Origin: Hyphomonas neptunium ATCC 15444
GTDB taxonomy: Bacteria; Pseudomonadota; Alphaproteobacteria; Caulobacterales; Hyphomonadaceae
Assembly: GCF_000013025.1 (NCBI RefSeq)
Contig: NC_008358.1
Span: forward strand, 1,674,001-1,738,000
Reading direction: 5' to 3'
Length of the DNA: 64,000 nucleotides
In this document: piece by piece, positions 43,774 to 52,708 of the stretch
How the letters are laid out: each line of letters starts with the position of its first letter
Numbering within the stretch: position 1 is the stretch's first letter
The notes under the pieces: generated by a model
The model's input: the letters and a program-made list of their open reading frames with translations, nothing else
Databases searched by the model: none
Told to the model about the DNA's origin: nothing
Made by a program: the position numbers and the translations under genes

Positions 43774-44799
43774 TCAATCGTGGTGCTGTTCCACCCTGAT
43801 CTGCCCGGCGGTGATCTCATCGATGATGTTGAAGACCGCTTCAAAATCCTTGAGCAGATCGCGGACACGGTCAGCGCTGTCCAGCGGTTTGAACATGCTG
43901 CCGGGCTCGAAGAGGTTGCCACCCTGAACGGTAATCAGGCATTCGCCGCCATCAAAACAGGCCTTCAGTTTCCCGCCTTTGAAGGCGTTTTCGATATCCA
44001 CCAGTTTCTGCATGACATCCGGTGTCAGCAGGTAACGGCTTTCCACCTGATCGGTGGTGTAGACTTCAAAGATCTTTTCAAAGGTGGGGTCTTCCAGGCT
44101 GGCGCGCTGCATGCCTTTGCTTCCGCCGCCGCCAAAGCGGTTGAAGAATCCGGCATCGCGGGTGATCAGTGTGCGGCCATAGAAGGTTTTGTGAAAGTCC
44201 AGCCGCAGGCACTGGCCCTTGAAGACGGTGACCCAGGTGGTGCGTGTCCGGCCTTTGGAGTCTGTCGTTGTACGCCGCTCCTCGAGGTGAGCTTCGAACA
44301 GCTCAAAATTCACCTCACGGCGAACGCCTGTGATGAAATCCTCATACTTGGCGCGGTCCCAGCCGGGTACGACACCGAGTTCCTTGTGGCGTCTGATGGA
44401 CGCGACCTCCCCCGGATCAGCGGTGAAATTCAGGCCGAGTTGTTCTGCGATGGGCAGGACGATCAGCGACTTTGCCTCTTTGGAAAATTTGGTGATGCCG
44501 TGTTCGCCGCCGGCATAGGCGACAATGCCCAGAAATCCGCCGATGAAGCCGACCCATATCTGCTGGGTCACGGCAGCGATCGCGATGCCGGCAAGGAAGA
44601 CACCCCCGGCAATCCAGCGGCACAGGATGGCCCGTTTGGCCGCCTTGATCCGGTCAGCTTCCCGCTCCAGCAAGGCGGGGCGGATGCGTTCCTCGAAGAT
44701 CTGCCCGAAGCCCTGAAACTCTTTCGGGAGGCCTGACAATGCATCCAGAACTGATTTGTCTGCCGGGGAGGGCGCCTTGGGGGTTGTGTCATCCGTCAT
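43774..44799 (-). CDS. DUF3137 family membrane protein
   Basis: A 341-residue protein with a cytoplasmic N-terminus of about 60 residues, two adjacent helices (AILCRWIAGGVFLAGIAIAAV and IWVGFIGGFLGIVAYAGG) and a large C-terminal domain. FKGQCLRLDFHKTFYGRTLI, RASLEDPTFEKIFEVYTTDQVESRYLLTP and GGNLFEPG match DUF3137. The function of the family is unknown. The gene is read from 44799 toward the secreted protein gene. Nothing unusual in the sequence. Confidence 0.85.
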   Translation of the reverse strand: MTDDTTPKAPSPADKSVLDALSGLPKEFQGFGQIFEERIRPALLEREADRIKAAKRAILCRWIAGGVFLAGIAIAAVTQQIWVGFIGGFLGIVAYAGGEHGITKFSKEAKSLIVLPIAEQLGLNFTADPGEVASIRRHKELGVVPGWDRAKYEDFITGVRREVNFELFEAHLEERRTTTDSKGRTRTTWVTVFKGQCLRLDFHKTFYGRTLITRDAGFFNRFGGGGSKGMQRASLEDPTFEKIFEVYTTDQVESRYLLTPDVMQKLVDIENAFKGGKLKACFDGGECLITVQGGNLFEPGSMFKPLDSADRVRDLLKDFEAVFNIIDEITAGQIRVEQHHD

Positions 44800-44880
44800 T
44801 CAAACTGTGTCCCGATCTGCCGTCTTTTGTGGGAAGCTTAGGGCGAGTTGGCGCCGGCTGAAAGGCCCTGTTCGGGGGTG

Positions 44881-45426
44881 TCAGAGTTTCAGACGGAGCA
44901 GGAATTCGAGATCTTCGTGACGGCCGACCGGGAAGATGAACTCGCCAACCTTCTCCCAGCCATAACGGGCGTAAAGGCGTTGGGCGCCGAAATTTTCCGA
45001 AAATACGCTGAGATACATCTCTGGCGCGTTCCGCTTGCGCGCCCAGGCCAGCGCTTCATCGACAAAGCGCGAGCCGAGGCCCTCGCCCTGAAGCGGGGTA
45101 TCGACATAGAGGCGCTTCATCTCCACTGCGCCGGGCAATGCGCCCTCCGCGGGCAGTGAGAGCGGGCTGCACAGGAGGTAGGCGCCGAGCTTGCCATCGC
45201 CATATTCGGCGACACGGACAAGATTTTCCGGGCCGGTCAGATAGCCCCGATAGGCATCCATCCCATGGGATTCTTCAAGAAAGGCCGCGAGGTCTTCCGG
45301 GTTGTAAAGCTGCCCGAACTTGTCCGTGAACGTTTTCTGCGAGAGGGCGGTGAGCGCGGCAAGGTCTCCCGGCCCGGCATCGCGCACCTTGAGGGACGTC
45401 AGATTAATCGGCATCGTCTTGGCCAT
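44881..45426 (-). CDS. GNAT-family N-acetyltransferase
   Basis: About 181 residues with a GNAT fold: beta-strand plus V/I-x-x-x-x-Q/R-G-x-G/A motif (LYVDTPLQGEGLGSRFVDEALAWA) and the final QRLYARYGWEKVGEF block. The substrate may be an amine or amino acid but cannot be told. ATG 45426 (MAKTMPINL) was used; ATG 45414 (MPINLTSL) is as likely. Either start overlaps the end of the isoaspartyl peptidase gene by 11-23 bases, so the two are translationally coupled. Confidence 0.8.
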   Translation of the reverse strand: MAKTMPINLTSLKVRDAGPGDLAALTALSQKTFTDKFGQLYNPEDLAAFLEESHGMDAYRGYLTGPENLVRVAEYGDGKLGAYLLCSPLSLPAEGALPGAVEMKRLYVDTPLQGEGLGSRFVDEALAWARKRNAPEMYLSVFSENFGAQRLYARYGWEKVGEFIFPVGRHEDLEFLLRLKL

Positions 45427-46423
45427 AGATAGCTGTGCCCGACCCTGACGCATCGATCCAGCCGCGATACATGCCGGCGGAGTTGAACACGAAGCCATAA
45501 TCGCCCGTTCCGCCGATCACGATGACGCCGCCATCTCCGCCCAGCGCGGCCACTTCACCCAGCGCAACGCCAGCGGCGGTCTTCACGTCTTCCCCGCCAA
45601 GTTTCACGCGGTCGCAGATCGTTTTGGCAACGCCGACGCGGATGAAATATTCGCCATGCCCGGTGGCGGAGACCGCGCACACGCCGTTTTCGGCATAGGT
45701 GGCTGCGCCAATCAAAGGCGCGTCGCCCACGCGGCCTGCGGCTTTGGCGGTCATGCCGCCCGTGGTGGTGGCGGCGGCGAGGTTGCCTTCAAGGTCCATG
45801 GCGACGGCGCCCACCGTACCGTGACGATCTGCGGCGGTGCGGGCCCGCTCGCGCAGGACACGGTCCAGCGCTTCGCGGCGGCGGTCGGTATCGAAATATG
45901 TGTTGTCCACCATCTCGAGGCCCTGGTCCTGCGCAAACGCATCGGCGCCTTCGGCCGCAAACATGACGTGTTCGGATTTTTCCATGACGGCGCGGGCCGC
46001 TTTGATCGGATTTTTCACGCGCATCACGCCGGCCACGGCGCCCGCATTCCGGTCGCGTCCATCCATGATGGAGGCGTCAAGTTCGTGCGTGCCTTCAGCC
46101 GTGAAGACGGCGCCTAGCCCGGCATTGAACAGCGCGTCGTCTTCCATCGTCAGCACGGCGGCTTCAACGGCGTCAAGCGCGCTGCCGCCTTCGCGCAGCA
46201 CGGCGGCGCCCGCCTCAAGCGAGACGTTCAGCGCGGCAATATAGGCCGCCTCCATTTCAGGCGTCATGGAGCCAGGCAGGATCACGCCGGCCCCGCCATG
46301 GATCACGAGGCGCCACTCGGGCGTCGCAGAGGCAGGGGCGGCTATTGGCTCAGAAGAGGCACTGGCGCAGGCGCTCACGATCAGTCCACTGAGGGCGAGG
46401 GCAACATGCGTCAGTCTCTTCAT
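45404..46423 (-). CDS. Isoaspartyl peptidase/L-asparaginase (Ntn hydrolase)
   Basis: A plant-type asparaginase of 339 residues. It starts with WRLVIHGGAG and carries the autocleavage site HGTVGAVA, where Thr203 becomes the catalytic N-terminal residue of the beta-chain. GGMTAKAAGRVGDAPLIGAATYA lines the active site. Unusually for this mostly cytosolic family, there is a lipoprotein signal with lipobox VSAC (Cys19), so it should be exported and degrade iso-aspartyl peptides or asparagine outside the cytoplasm. It lies 4 bases after valS on the same strand. Confidence 0.88.
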   Translation of the reverse strand: MKRLTHVALALSGLIVSACASASSEPIAAPASATPEWRLVIHGGAGVILPGSMTPEMEAAYIAALNVSLEAGAAVLREGGSALDAVEAAVLTMEDDALFNAGLGAVFTAEGTHELDASIMDGRDRNAGAVAGVMRVKNPIKAARAVMEKSEHVMFAAEGADAFAQDQGLEMVDNTYFDTDRRREALDRVLRERARTAADRHGTVGAVAMDLEGNLAAATTTGGMTAKAAGRVGDAPLIGAATYAENGVCAVSATGHGEYFIRVGVAKTICDRVKLGGEDVKTAAGVALGEVAALGGDGGVIVIGGTGDYGFVFNSAGMYRGWIDASGSGTAIYGQDDAD

Positions 46424-46426
46424 GGG

Positions 46427-49147
46427 TCAGATACCTTCCAGGCTTTTGCGGGCAGCTTTGAGTTTTTCCCGGCGGGCGCCCCAGTCGCGGATACGCTCGC
46501 GGTTTTCCTCAACGATCTCTTCGGGCGCCTTGGCTACGAAATCGGCATTGGCCAGCTTCTTTTCAGTGCTGGCAATGTCCTTGTCGAGGGTGGCGATTTC
46601 CTTGTCGAGGCGTTTGCGCGCTTCGGCCACATCGATCAGGTCGGCAATGCTCATCGCCGCTACCGTTGATCCGACTACGGCAGAAACCGCGCCGGCAGGC
46701 ATCTCGTTGGGCAGGGTCACGTCTTCCACGCGCGCCATGCGGCGCAGGATTTCCTCATGGGCGCCAACGCGCATGAGGTCGATGTTGGACGCATTGACGA
46801 TTGCCAGCGGAACTTTTGCGCCGGCGGGCACGCCCAGATCATTCCGCAGCGAGCGTATCTCGCTGATCAGGTCGATCAGCCATGTAATCTCGTCCGTGGC
46901 GGCGCCGTCGCGCCAACCGGCGCTCTTTGGCCAGTCCTGACGCATCAGGAAGCCTTGATCATTCGCGCGGCCCGGCGCGCGGCGTTCCCAGAGTTCTTCT
47001 GTCACGAACGGCATGAACGGATGCAGCAGCTTCAGCGCTTCATCAATCACATAGCCACAAACCATGCGGGTTTCGCTCTTGGCGCCGTCATCCATCCCCG
47101 CGAGGAGGGGCTTGATCAGCTCCAGATACCAGTCGCACAGCGTGTTCCAGATGAAGCGATAGAGCGCGCCAGCGGCCTCGTTGAAACGATACTCCTCCAG
47201 CCCGCGCGTGACATCGGCTACACAGGCATCGAGTTCGCTCAAGATCCAGCGGTTCACCGGGCGTTCAATCGTGGACGGATCAATCGGGCCGGGCGCGCCG
47301 CACTCGTTCATCTCGGCAAAGCGCACGGCGTTCCAGAGCTTGGTCGAGAAGTTCCGGTTGCCTTCCACCACCTGTTTGGACAGGCGGATATTGCGGCCTT
47401 GGCCAGCCAGACGGCTCATCGCAAAGCGCAGCGCATCGGCGCCATACTCGTTGATGAGGTCGAGTGGGTCCATGACGTTGCCCTTGGACTTCGACATCTT
47501 CTGGCCCTTCTCGTCGAGGACGAGGGCATGGATGTAAACGTCCTTGAACGGAACCTGGCCGGTAAACTCCATGCCCATCATCATCATCCGGGCAACCCAG
47601 AAGAAGATGATGTCAAAGGCGGTAACCAGCGTGGCCGTGGGGTAAAACGTCTTCAGCGCATCGGTCTCATCCGGCCAGCCCTGCGTGGAGAACGGCCAGA
47701 GTGCGGAGGAGAACCAGGTGTCGAGGACGTCTTCGTCTTGAACCAGTTTTTTGCCTTTACCGGCAGCCGCCTGCGCTTCCTGCTCAGTTGCGGCGACGAA
47801 GACATTTCCGTCCTCATCATACCATGCCGGAATCCGGTGGCCCCACCAGAGCTGGCGCGAAACGCACCAGGGCTGGATATTGTCCATCCAGTTGTAATAG
47901 GTCTTCGACCAGTTCTCGGGAACGAAGCGCGTCGCGCCGTCCTGTACCGCCTTGATGGCCGGCTGGGCGAGGGTGTGCGCATCGACATACCACTGATCGG
48001 TGAGCCACGGCTCAATGACAACGCCGGAGCGGTCCCCGAAGGGCTGTTCGATCTTGAGCTTTTCGATCCGCTCAAGGAGTTCCAGCGCTTCAAAGGCTTC
48101 AACCACCTTGTCGCGTGCCTTGAAGCGGTCGAGGCCGCGGAAATCTTCCGGAATGCCCGCGGCGTCTGCCTCGGCGCCGTTGACGATGGCGGCCACGGCA
48201 GTGAGAATATTCAGCGGCGCATGGCCCGCGCGCTTGCCCACTTCAAAGTCGTTGAAATCGTGCGCCGGCGTGATCTTAACGGCGCCGGAACCCTTCTCGG
48301 GGTTGGCATATTCATCCGCCACAATCGGCACGCGGCGGCCAACGATGGGCAGCTCCACGAATTTTCCGACGAGACCGGCATAGCGCGCGTCTTCGGGATG
48401 AACCGCAACGCCGGTATCGCCCAGCATCGTTTCCGGGCGAGAGGTGGCGACCACGATGTAATTGCGCGTCTCTGTGCCCGCCGGATTGCCGTCTTCATCC
48501 TTGACCGGATGTTCGTAGGTAACACCATCGGCGAGGGGATAGCGCAGATGCCAGTAATGCCCGTCGACTTCCTTCTGCTCGACTTCGAGATCGGAAATCG
48601 CCGTCTGGAAATGCGGATCCCAGTTCACGAGGCGCTTGTCGCGGTAGAGCAGTTTCTTGCGGTAAAGGTCCACGAACACTTTGGTGACGGCTTTGGAGAG
48701 GCCCTCATCCATCGTGAAGCGCTCCACGCTCCAGTCGCAGGAGGCGCCGAGGCGCTTCAGCTGACCAACAATTGCGCCGCCGGATTCTTCCTTCCATTTC
48801 CACACGCGCTCGACAAAGGCCTCCCGGCCCATGGAGCGGCGATCCGTGTTGCCTTCCTGGGCCAGCTGGCGCTCGACGACCATCTGCGTGGCAATGCCCG
48901 CATGGTCGGTGCCTGGCTGCCAGAGCACGTTCTTGCCGCGCATCCGCTCGAAGCGGATCAGCACATCCTGAAGGGTGTTGTTGAGCGCATGGCCCATGTG
49001 CAGCACGCCGGTAACGTTGGGCGGCGGAATGACGATGGAATAGGCTTGGGCGCTGGTATCGCCCGATGGATGGAAGCAACCCGCTTCCTCCCAGGCTTTA
49101 TACAGCCTTGGTTCGGCTTCGGCGGGGTCAAATCTTTGATCAAGCAT
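46427..49147 (-). CDS. valS: Valyl-tRNA synthetase
   Basis: A 906-residue class I synthetase. The HIGH motif is in PPNVTGVLHMGHALNNTLQD (residues 50-53 HMGH) and the KMSKS motif in EKGQKMSKSKGNVMDPLD. The editing (CP1) domain lies between them, followed by an anticodon-binding domain and a C-terminal coiled coil (RKRLDKEIATLDKDIASTEKKLAN) typical of ValRS. It charges tRNA-Val and removes misacylated Thr. It is followed by the exported isoaspartyl peptidase gene and preceded by popZ; the order pcm-tolC-popZ-valS is common in Alphaproteobacteria. Confidence 0.97.
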   Translation of the reverse strand: MLDQRFDPAEAEPRLYKAWEEAGCFHPSGDTSAQAYSIVIPPPNVTGVLHMGHALNNTLQDVLIRFERMRGKNVLWQPGTDHAGIATQMVVERQLAQEGNTDRRSMGREAFVERVWKWKEESGGAIVGQLKRLGASCDWSVERFTMDEGLSKAVTKVFVDLYRKKLLYRDKRLVNWDPHFQTAISDLEVEQKEVDGHYWHLRYPLADGVTYEHPVKDEDGNPAGTETRNYIVVATSRPETMLGDTGVAVHPEDARYAGLVGKFVELPIVGRRVPIVADEYANPEKGSGAVKITPAHDFNDFEVGKRAGHAPLNILTAVAAIVNGAEADAAGIPEDFRGLDRFKARDKVVEAFEALELLERIEKLKIEQPFGDRSGVVIEPWLTDQWYVDAHTLAQPAIKAVQDGATRFVPENWSKTYYNWMDNIQPWCVSRQLWWGHRIPAWYDEDGNVFVAATEQEAQAAAGKGKKLVQDEDVLDTWFSSALWPFSTQGWPDETDALKTFYPTATLVTAFDIIFFWVARMMMMGMEFTGQVPFKDVYIHALVLDEKGQKMSKSKGNVMDPLDLINEYGADALRFAMSRLAGQGRNIRLSKQVVEGNRNFSTKLWNAVRFAEMNECGAPGPIDPSTIERPVNRWILSELDACVADVTRGLEEYRFNEAAGALYRFIWNTLCDWYLELIKPLLAGMDDGAKSETRMVCGYVIDEALKLLHPFMPFVTEELWERRAPGRANDQGFLMRQDWPKSAGWRDGAATDEITWLIDLISEIRSLRNDLGVPAGAKVPLAIVNASNIDLMRVGAHEEILRRMARVEDVTLPNEMPAGAVSAVVGSTVAAMSIADLIDVAEARKRLDKEIATLDKDIASTEKKLANADFVAKAPEEIVEENRERIRDWGARREKLKAARKSLEGI

Positions 49148-49175
49148 CGGTTCTTATGGGCTTTACGGGCAGGGC

Positions 49176-49206
49176 AAAAAGAAAAAGCGCGCCTGTGAAG
49201 GCGCGC
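49176..49206 (-). terminator. Terminator after popZ
   Basis: Perfect eight-base stem GCGCGCCT/AGGCGCGC with a GTGA loop at 49187-49206. On the minus strand it is followed by T-rich sequence (TTTTTCTTTTT). It lies 31 bases after the popZ stop and separates popZ from valS. Confidence 0.8.
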
Positions 49207-49236
49207 CGTTCCCTATAGCAAGTTTGAGGGATGAGG

Positions 49237-49896
49237 CTAGCGCGCCATGCGGGCAATCCGCTGTACTTCGGCTTCTACCTTCTCTTCGACGATACGGGCG
49301 AGGTTGGCATCGAGCCATTCCTTGACCATCGGCTTGAGCAGTTCGCGCACCAGGCCTTCCAGCGTGTTGTCGCTGCCCATGTCCATCTTGGAGATCAGCT
49401 TGCCCAGCGCACCAGCGGCCGATTCGGCCGTATTTGCGTCAGTCAGCGGCTCATTCGCATAGCGCGGGGCGGCGGGCATCTTGGGCTCCGGTTCGGGTGC
49501 GGGTTGAAAGGCGCGGGCCACAGGTTGGGCGGCTGGGCGATAGGGTTCAGGCTCGGGTTCGGGCAGTGGCGCTGGGGCGGGCTCGGCCTCACGCGCCTTC
49601 GATGCGCCGAGAATCGCTTCGAAGGAGAATTCCGGGCCCTTGATCTCGGTCGTGAACTCTTCGGCGATTTCATCGGCGATGTCGTCTGCCAGATCGGGCT
49701 CGTCACCCTCGAACATGCCGAGGTCATCGGCGTCGTTATCATAGGAGAAGTTCGGGCGGCTGCCGGCGCTCTCCGGCGCTGCGTCCCGCATGACCGGCTG
49801 GCCCGCAGTCGGGGCAGGGCCGTCATCCGCGATGATCTTGCGGATCGATGCGAGGATTTCCTCCATCGTCGGTTCTTTATGCGCTTCGTTGGCCAT
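49237..49896 (-). CDS. popZ: Polar organising protein PopZ (DUF2497)
   Basis: A 219-residue protein with the three-part PopZ layout: an N-terminal interaction helix (EPTMEEILASIRKIIADD, residues 8-25), a long acidic Pro-rich linker (PLPEPEPEPYRP and EPEPKMP), and a C-terminal helical oligomerisation domain (NTLEGLVRELLKPMVKEWLDANLARIVEEKVEAEVQRIAR). PopZ forms a condensate at the cell pole and tethers the chromosomal centromere and polar proteins. It supports a polar, asymmetric cell cycle in this organism. Confidence 0.88.
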   Translation of the reverse strand: MANEAHKEPTMEEILASIRKIIADDGPAPTAGQPVMRDAAPESAGSRPNFSYDNDADDLGMFEGDEPDLADDIADEIAEEFTTEIKGPEFSFEAILGASKAREAEPAPAPLPEPEPEPYRPAAQPVARAFQPAPEPEPKMPAAPRYANEPLTDANTAESAAGALGKLISKMDMGSDNTLEGLVRELLKPMVKEWLDANLARIVEEKVEAEVQRIARMAR

Positions 49897-49996
49897 CTCA
49901 GCCCCTCGCTGGTGGAATCACAATCTCTGAATACCACCGATAGGGTGGTGGGGTTAACAAGCGTTTGACATCGTTAACGCTCAGGGCCCCGGTGTA

Positions 49997-51277
49997 TCAG
50001 CCAATCGTGCCAAGAGCGCCGGTCGCGCGCAGCAGGTTGTGGGCGGCCACATAAGCGTCGCGCTCTGCCGCCACGAGGGCCAGGCGCGCGTCAAACAGCT
50101 GCTGTTCCTGATCGAGCGTGTCGAGCGTCGAGCGGACACCGACGGACAGCTCCTCCATGGCGCCCTCATAGGCGATCTCGGACGCCTCGACCTGACGGCG
50201 GGAGGCCTCAATCGACCGCAGGGAGGCGTCATAGCTGTACCAGGCCTGGGTCACCTGGGCGCGTACCTGCGTTTCCAGATTGTCGATGAAGCGGCGGGCC
50301 TGTGCCCGGCGCAGTTTAGCGCTTTCAGTCTGCGCCTTCACGACGCCGCCCGAAAGCAGTGGAATGCGCGCCTGCGCAAGTGCGGAAACGCTGGTGTCCC
50401 GCTGGTTGGCATCACCGAAGGTTTCCTGCGCGCTTGCCGTGCCGACAAGGCTGATCTGCGGCCGGCCATCGGCGCGGGCCGAATCAACAGCCGCTTCGGC
50501 CGCGCGCAAATCCTCGCGGGCAGCTGCAATGGATGGGTTATTTATTGTCGCCGCGGCGAGCGCGTCTTCAAGGGTCGCGGGCAGGGGCGGAACCGGCGGG
50601 GGCGGGGCAAGGTCGCCCGCCTGAAGGCCGGTGAGAAACTGATAGTTGGCCTCACTGGACTGGAGGGTCGCCTCTGCGCCCGCCAGCGCCGCACGCGCGC
50701 CTTCCAGACGCGCCTGTGCCTGGGCAACATCCGTGCGCGTTACAACGCCCACTTCGAAACGGTCACTTGCCGCGCGAACCTGTTCGCCGGTCACGGTCAC
50801 ATTGTTCTGGCGGATGTTCACCGCTTCCCGGTCGCGCACCACATCCATGTAAGCGGTCACCACCTGGAGGATCAGATCCTGGCGCGCCGCCGAGAATCCC
50901 AGATCGGCCGAGCTGATGCCTGCCTGTGCCTGGCGGATGCCTGCCGAAATCTTGCCGCCGGTATAGATGGGCTGGATCGCCTGCAGCTGCGCCGTGGCAA
51001 TCGGGCGATCTCCCACGCTGAAGGCAAAGGGGCTGGTCGTGTCGATGTATTCGTAGCCGCCTGTGGCCGAGAAATTCACCGTCGGGCGACCGGCGCCGCG
51101 CGCCACTTCGAGGTTCTGCCGCGCAATATCCGTGTTGTAGCGCTCGATCTCGAGCTGCGGGTTGGTCGCAAACGCTGACTCAATCGCTTCGGGCAGCGTT
51201 TCGGCCATCGCCGGAGATGTGATGCAGATTGCGAGGAGGCTGGTCCCGAGCAACAGCCGGGGCGAAAGCTTGCGCAT
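49997..51277 (-). CDS. tolC: TolC-family outer-membrane channel
   Basis: A 426-residue outer-membrane factor with a signal peptide (LLLGTSLLAICITSPAMA) and the two TolC repeats, for example ETLPEAIESAFATNPQLEIER and LEDALAAATINNPSIAAAREDLRAAEAAVD. GGVVKAQTESAKLRRAQARRFIDN is a typical TolC helix. It serves type I secretion and drug-efflux systems. Unlike the NodT-type factor at 13.3 kb it has no lipobox. It lies between pcm and popZ on the minus strand. Confidence 0.92.
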   Translation of the reverse strand: MRKLSPRLLLGTSLLAICITSPAMAETLPEAIESAFATNPQLEIERYNTDIARQNLEVARGAGRPTVNFSATGGYEYIDTTSPFAFSVGDRPIATAQLQAIQPIYTGGKISAGIRQAQAGISSADLGFSAARQDLILQVVTAYMDVVRDREAVNIRQNNVTVTGEQVRAASDRFEVGVVTRTDVAQAQARLEGARAALAGAEATLQSSEANYQFLTGLQAGDLAPPPPVPPLPATLEDALAAATINNPSIAAAREDLRAAEAAVDSARADGRPQISLVGTASAQETFGDANQRDTSVSALAQARIPLLSGGVVKAQTESAKLRRAQARRFIDNLETQVRAQVTQAWYSYDASLRSIEASRRQVEASEIAYEGAMEELSVGVRSTLDTLDQEQQLFDARLALVAAERDAYVAAHNLLRATGALGTIG

Positions 51278-51371
51278 GATGAATACCCTGTTGGTCCTTA
51301 CAGCAGGATATATATGCCTTTATTGGGATAAGGTGAACGCTGTTCACCAAACAATAAAGACGCAGGCATTT

Positions 51372-52028
51372 TCAGAAGGTGAAGCTGGCCTTGCGATCAA
51401 ATTCTGCGAGCTTTGGCGGAGAGGCGTCAAACCCATCGCGTGAGGACAGCGTGTCTCCGGCCTTCGTGAATACCTTGCCGCGGCCAAGGCGGCGGTTGTC
51501 GTCGGCCATCACGGCCACCAGGCGGCCACCTTCAGCAAGCTGTGCGCCCCAGGCCTCGGGCAGCGTTTCGACCATGCCGCAGACATAGATGACGTCGAAG
51601 GGCGCCTGTGCGGGCAAACCCTCGGCGATCTTGCCTTCCACGGGCGCGATGCGATCAATGCCCAGGTCCGCGAAACGGCTGGTCATGGCGTCCACCAGGC
51701 CCGGCTGATCATCCAGCGCGATGACCGTGTCGGCGATATGGCTGAGCAGCGCGGCCTCATAGCCCGAGCCCGCCGCGATCACGAGGACCACATCGGTGGG
51801 TTTTACCTGCGCCATCTTCACCAGCTTGGCGGTGTCGCGCGGGGTCCACAGGGCGCGGCCTTCGGATGTCTGGATTTCCATTTCCGAATAGGCGACGGAG
51901 CGGCGCGCGCTGGGGACGAATTCTTCGCGCGGTGTGCGCATGAAGGCGCCCACGATCGCCGGGTCGGTCACATCATTCGGGCGGATCTGGCTGTCCACCA
52001 TGATTTCGCGCGCTAGGTCGAAGTCCAT
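51372..52028 (-). CDS. pcm: Protein-L-isoaspartate O-methyltransferase
   Basis: A 218-residue methyltransferase with the SAM-binding motif VLVIAAGSGYEAALLS and post-motif VIALDDQP. The N-terminal MDFDLAREIMVDSQIRPNDVTDP is typical of the alphaproteobacterial Pcm found next to tolC. It repairs iso-aspartyl damage by methylation. ATG 52028 was chosen: a longer in-frame stretch upstream runs through tRNA-Cys and is not coding. The nearby exported isoaspartyl peptidase acts on the same damaged residue but in another compartment. Confidence 0.9.
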   Translation of the reverse strand: MDFDLAREIMVDSQIRPNDVTDPAIVGAFMRTPREEFVPSARRSVAYSEMEIQTSEGRALWTPRDTAKLVKMAQVKPTDVVLVIAAGSGYEAALLSHIADTVIALDDQPGLVDAMTSRFADLGIDRIAPVEGKIAEGLPAQAPFDVIYVCGMVETLPEAWGAQLAEGGRLVAVMADDNRRLGRGKVFTKAGDTLSSRDGFDASPPKLAEFDRKASFTF

Positions 52029-52190
52029 CTTGAAATCGCCGTTTCTGAATCGCTGGATCGGTATGCCCCCTCTAGCATGACGGCGCGCCCGCGCAATGCG
52101 CAGGATCGCCGCGACATGCTTCTTCTGTGAAAGGTGATGAAAGGCCGATTGTCTCCGCCGCGAAGCGCTGCTAGAGGGCCTTTCTCCTGA

Positions 52191-52264
52191 GGCCCTATGG
52201 CGGAGTGGTGACGCAGCGGATTGCAAATCCGTGCACCCCGGTTCGATTCCGGGTGGGGCCTCCA
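52191..52264 (+). tRNA. tRNA-Cys (anticodon GCA)
   Basis: Complete 74-base cloverleaf with encoded CCA. The acceptor GGCCCTA pairs with TGGGGCC, the anticodon loop TTGCAAA gives GCA (52223-52225), and the T-arm has GTTCGATTC. It lies divergent from pcm. Confidence 0.95.
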
Positions 52265-52606
52265 CCGACTTTCCCGACACTTCAACATCCGCGCGTGCAG
52301 CCCGCCATGCTGAACGCCAATATTCTCATTTGTTGCAAACTGTTTACCCGGCATTAACCATTTCGGGCGAATTTGGGCATGTCTTCTCTTGGAGACACCC
52401 ACCATCACCCAACGCCTTCGGCGGGAGCTTGTCTCCCGCCTCTTTTCTTTCTGGGGCAGGGTTTTCGTCAGGGGTCTGCGCCATGGCTGTTCAGCGGGCG
52501 CGCTTTCCACAGTTCCAGCCACCATCGCAGCGTATTTTCTGCGCGAGGCGCTATTTGCCTCTTGAACCTGCGTGCCGGTCTGGCTATTCCCCCGTCTTCC
52601 AGCTGT
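52265..52606 (+). other. Spacer between tRNA-Cys and tRNA-Asn without a gene
   Basis: A 342-base stretch with no supported coding frame. It holds a strong terminator at 52420-52450 and an AT-richer block around 52320-52370 (TTGTTGCAAACTGTTTACC, GGCATTAACC) that could be a promoter. A short transcript ending at the terminator is possible but I see nothing that identifies it. Confidence 0.5.
52420..52450 (+). terminator. Rho-independent terminator between the tRNA genes
   Basis: Eight-base perfect stem GGCGGGAG/CTCCCGCC (52420-52427 with 52433-52440), loop CTTGT, followed by TCTTTTCTTT. It lies 156 bases after tRNA-Cys. Confidence 0.85.
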
Positions 52607-52682
52607 TCCGCGATAGCTCAGTTGGTAGAGCAGGCGACTGTTAATCGCCCGGTCGCAGGTTCGAGTCCTGCTCGCGGAGCCA
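52607..52682 (+). tRNA. tRNA-Asn (anticodon GTT)
   Basis: Complete 76-base cloverleaf with encoded CCA. The acceptor TCCGCGA pairs with TCGCGGA, the D-arm has AGCTCAGTTGGTAGAGC, the anticodon loop CTGTTAA gives GTT (52640-52642), and the T-arm has GGTTCGAGTCC. Confidence 0.96.
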
Positions 52683-52708
52683 CTCTCTTCCCCACATGAA
52701 ATGCGCAG

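Noticed and set aside
46757-49198. Long plus-strand open frame (about 800 codons) across valS
   Set aside because: It is fully antisense to a clear valyl-tRNA synthetase gene; long antisense frames are expected in GC-rich DNA.
52029-52280. Upstream extension of pcm as coding
   Set aside because: The stretch runs through the tRNA-Cys gene; the natural start is ATG 52028.
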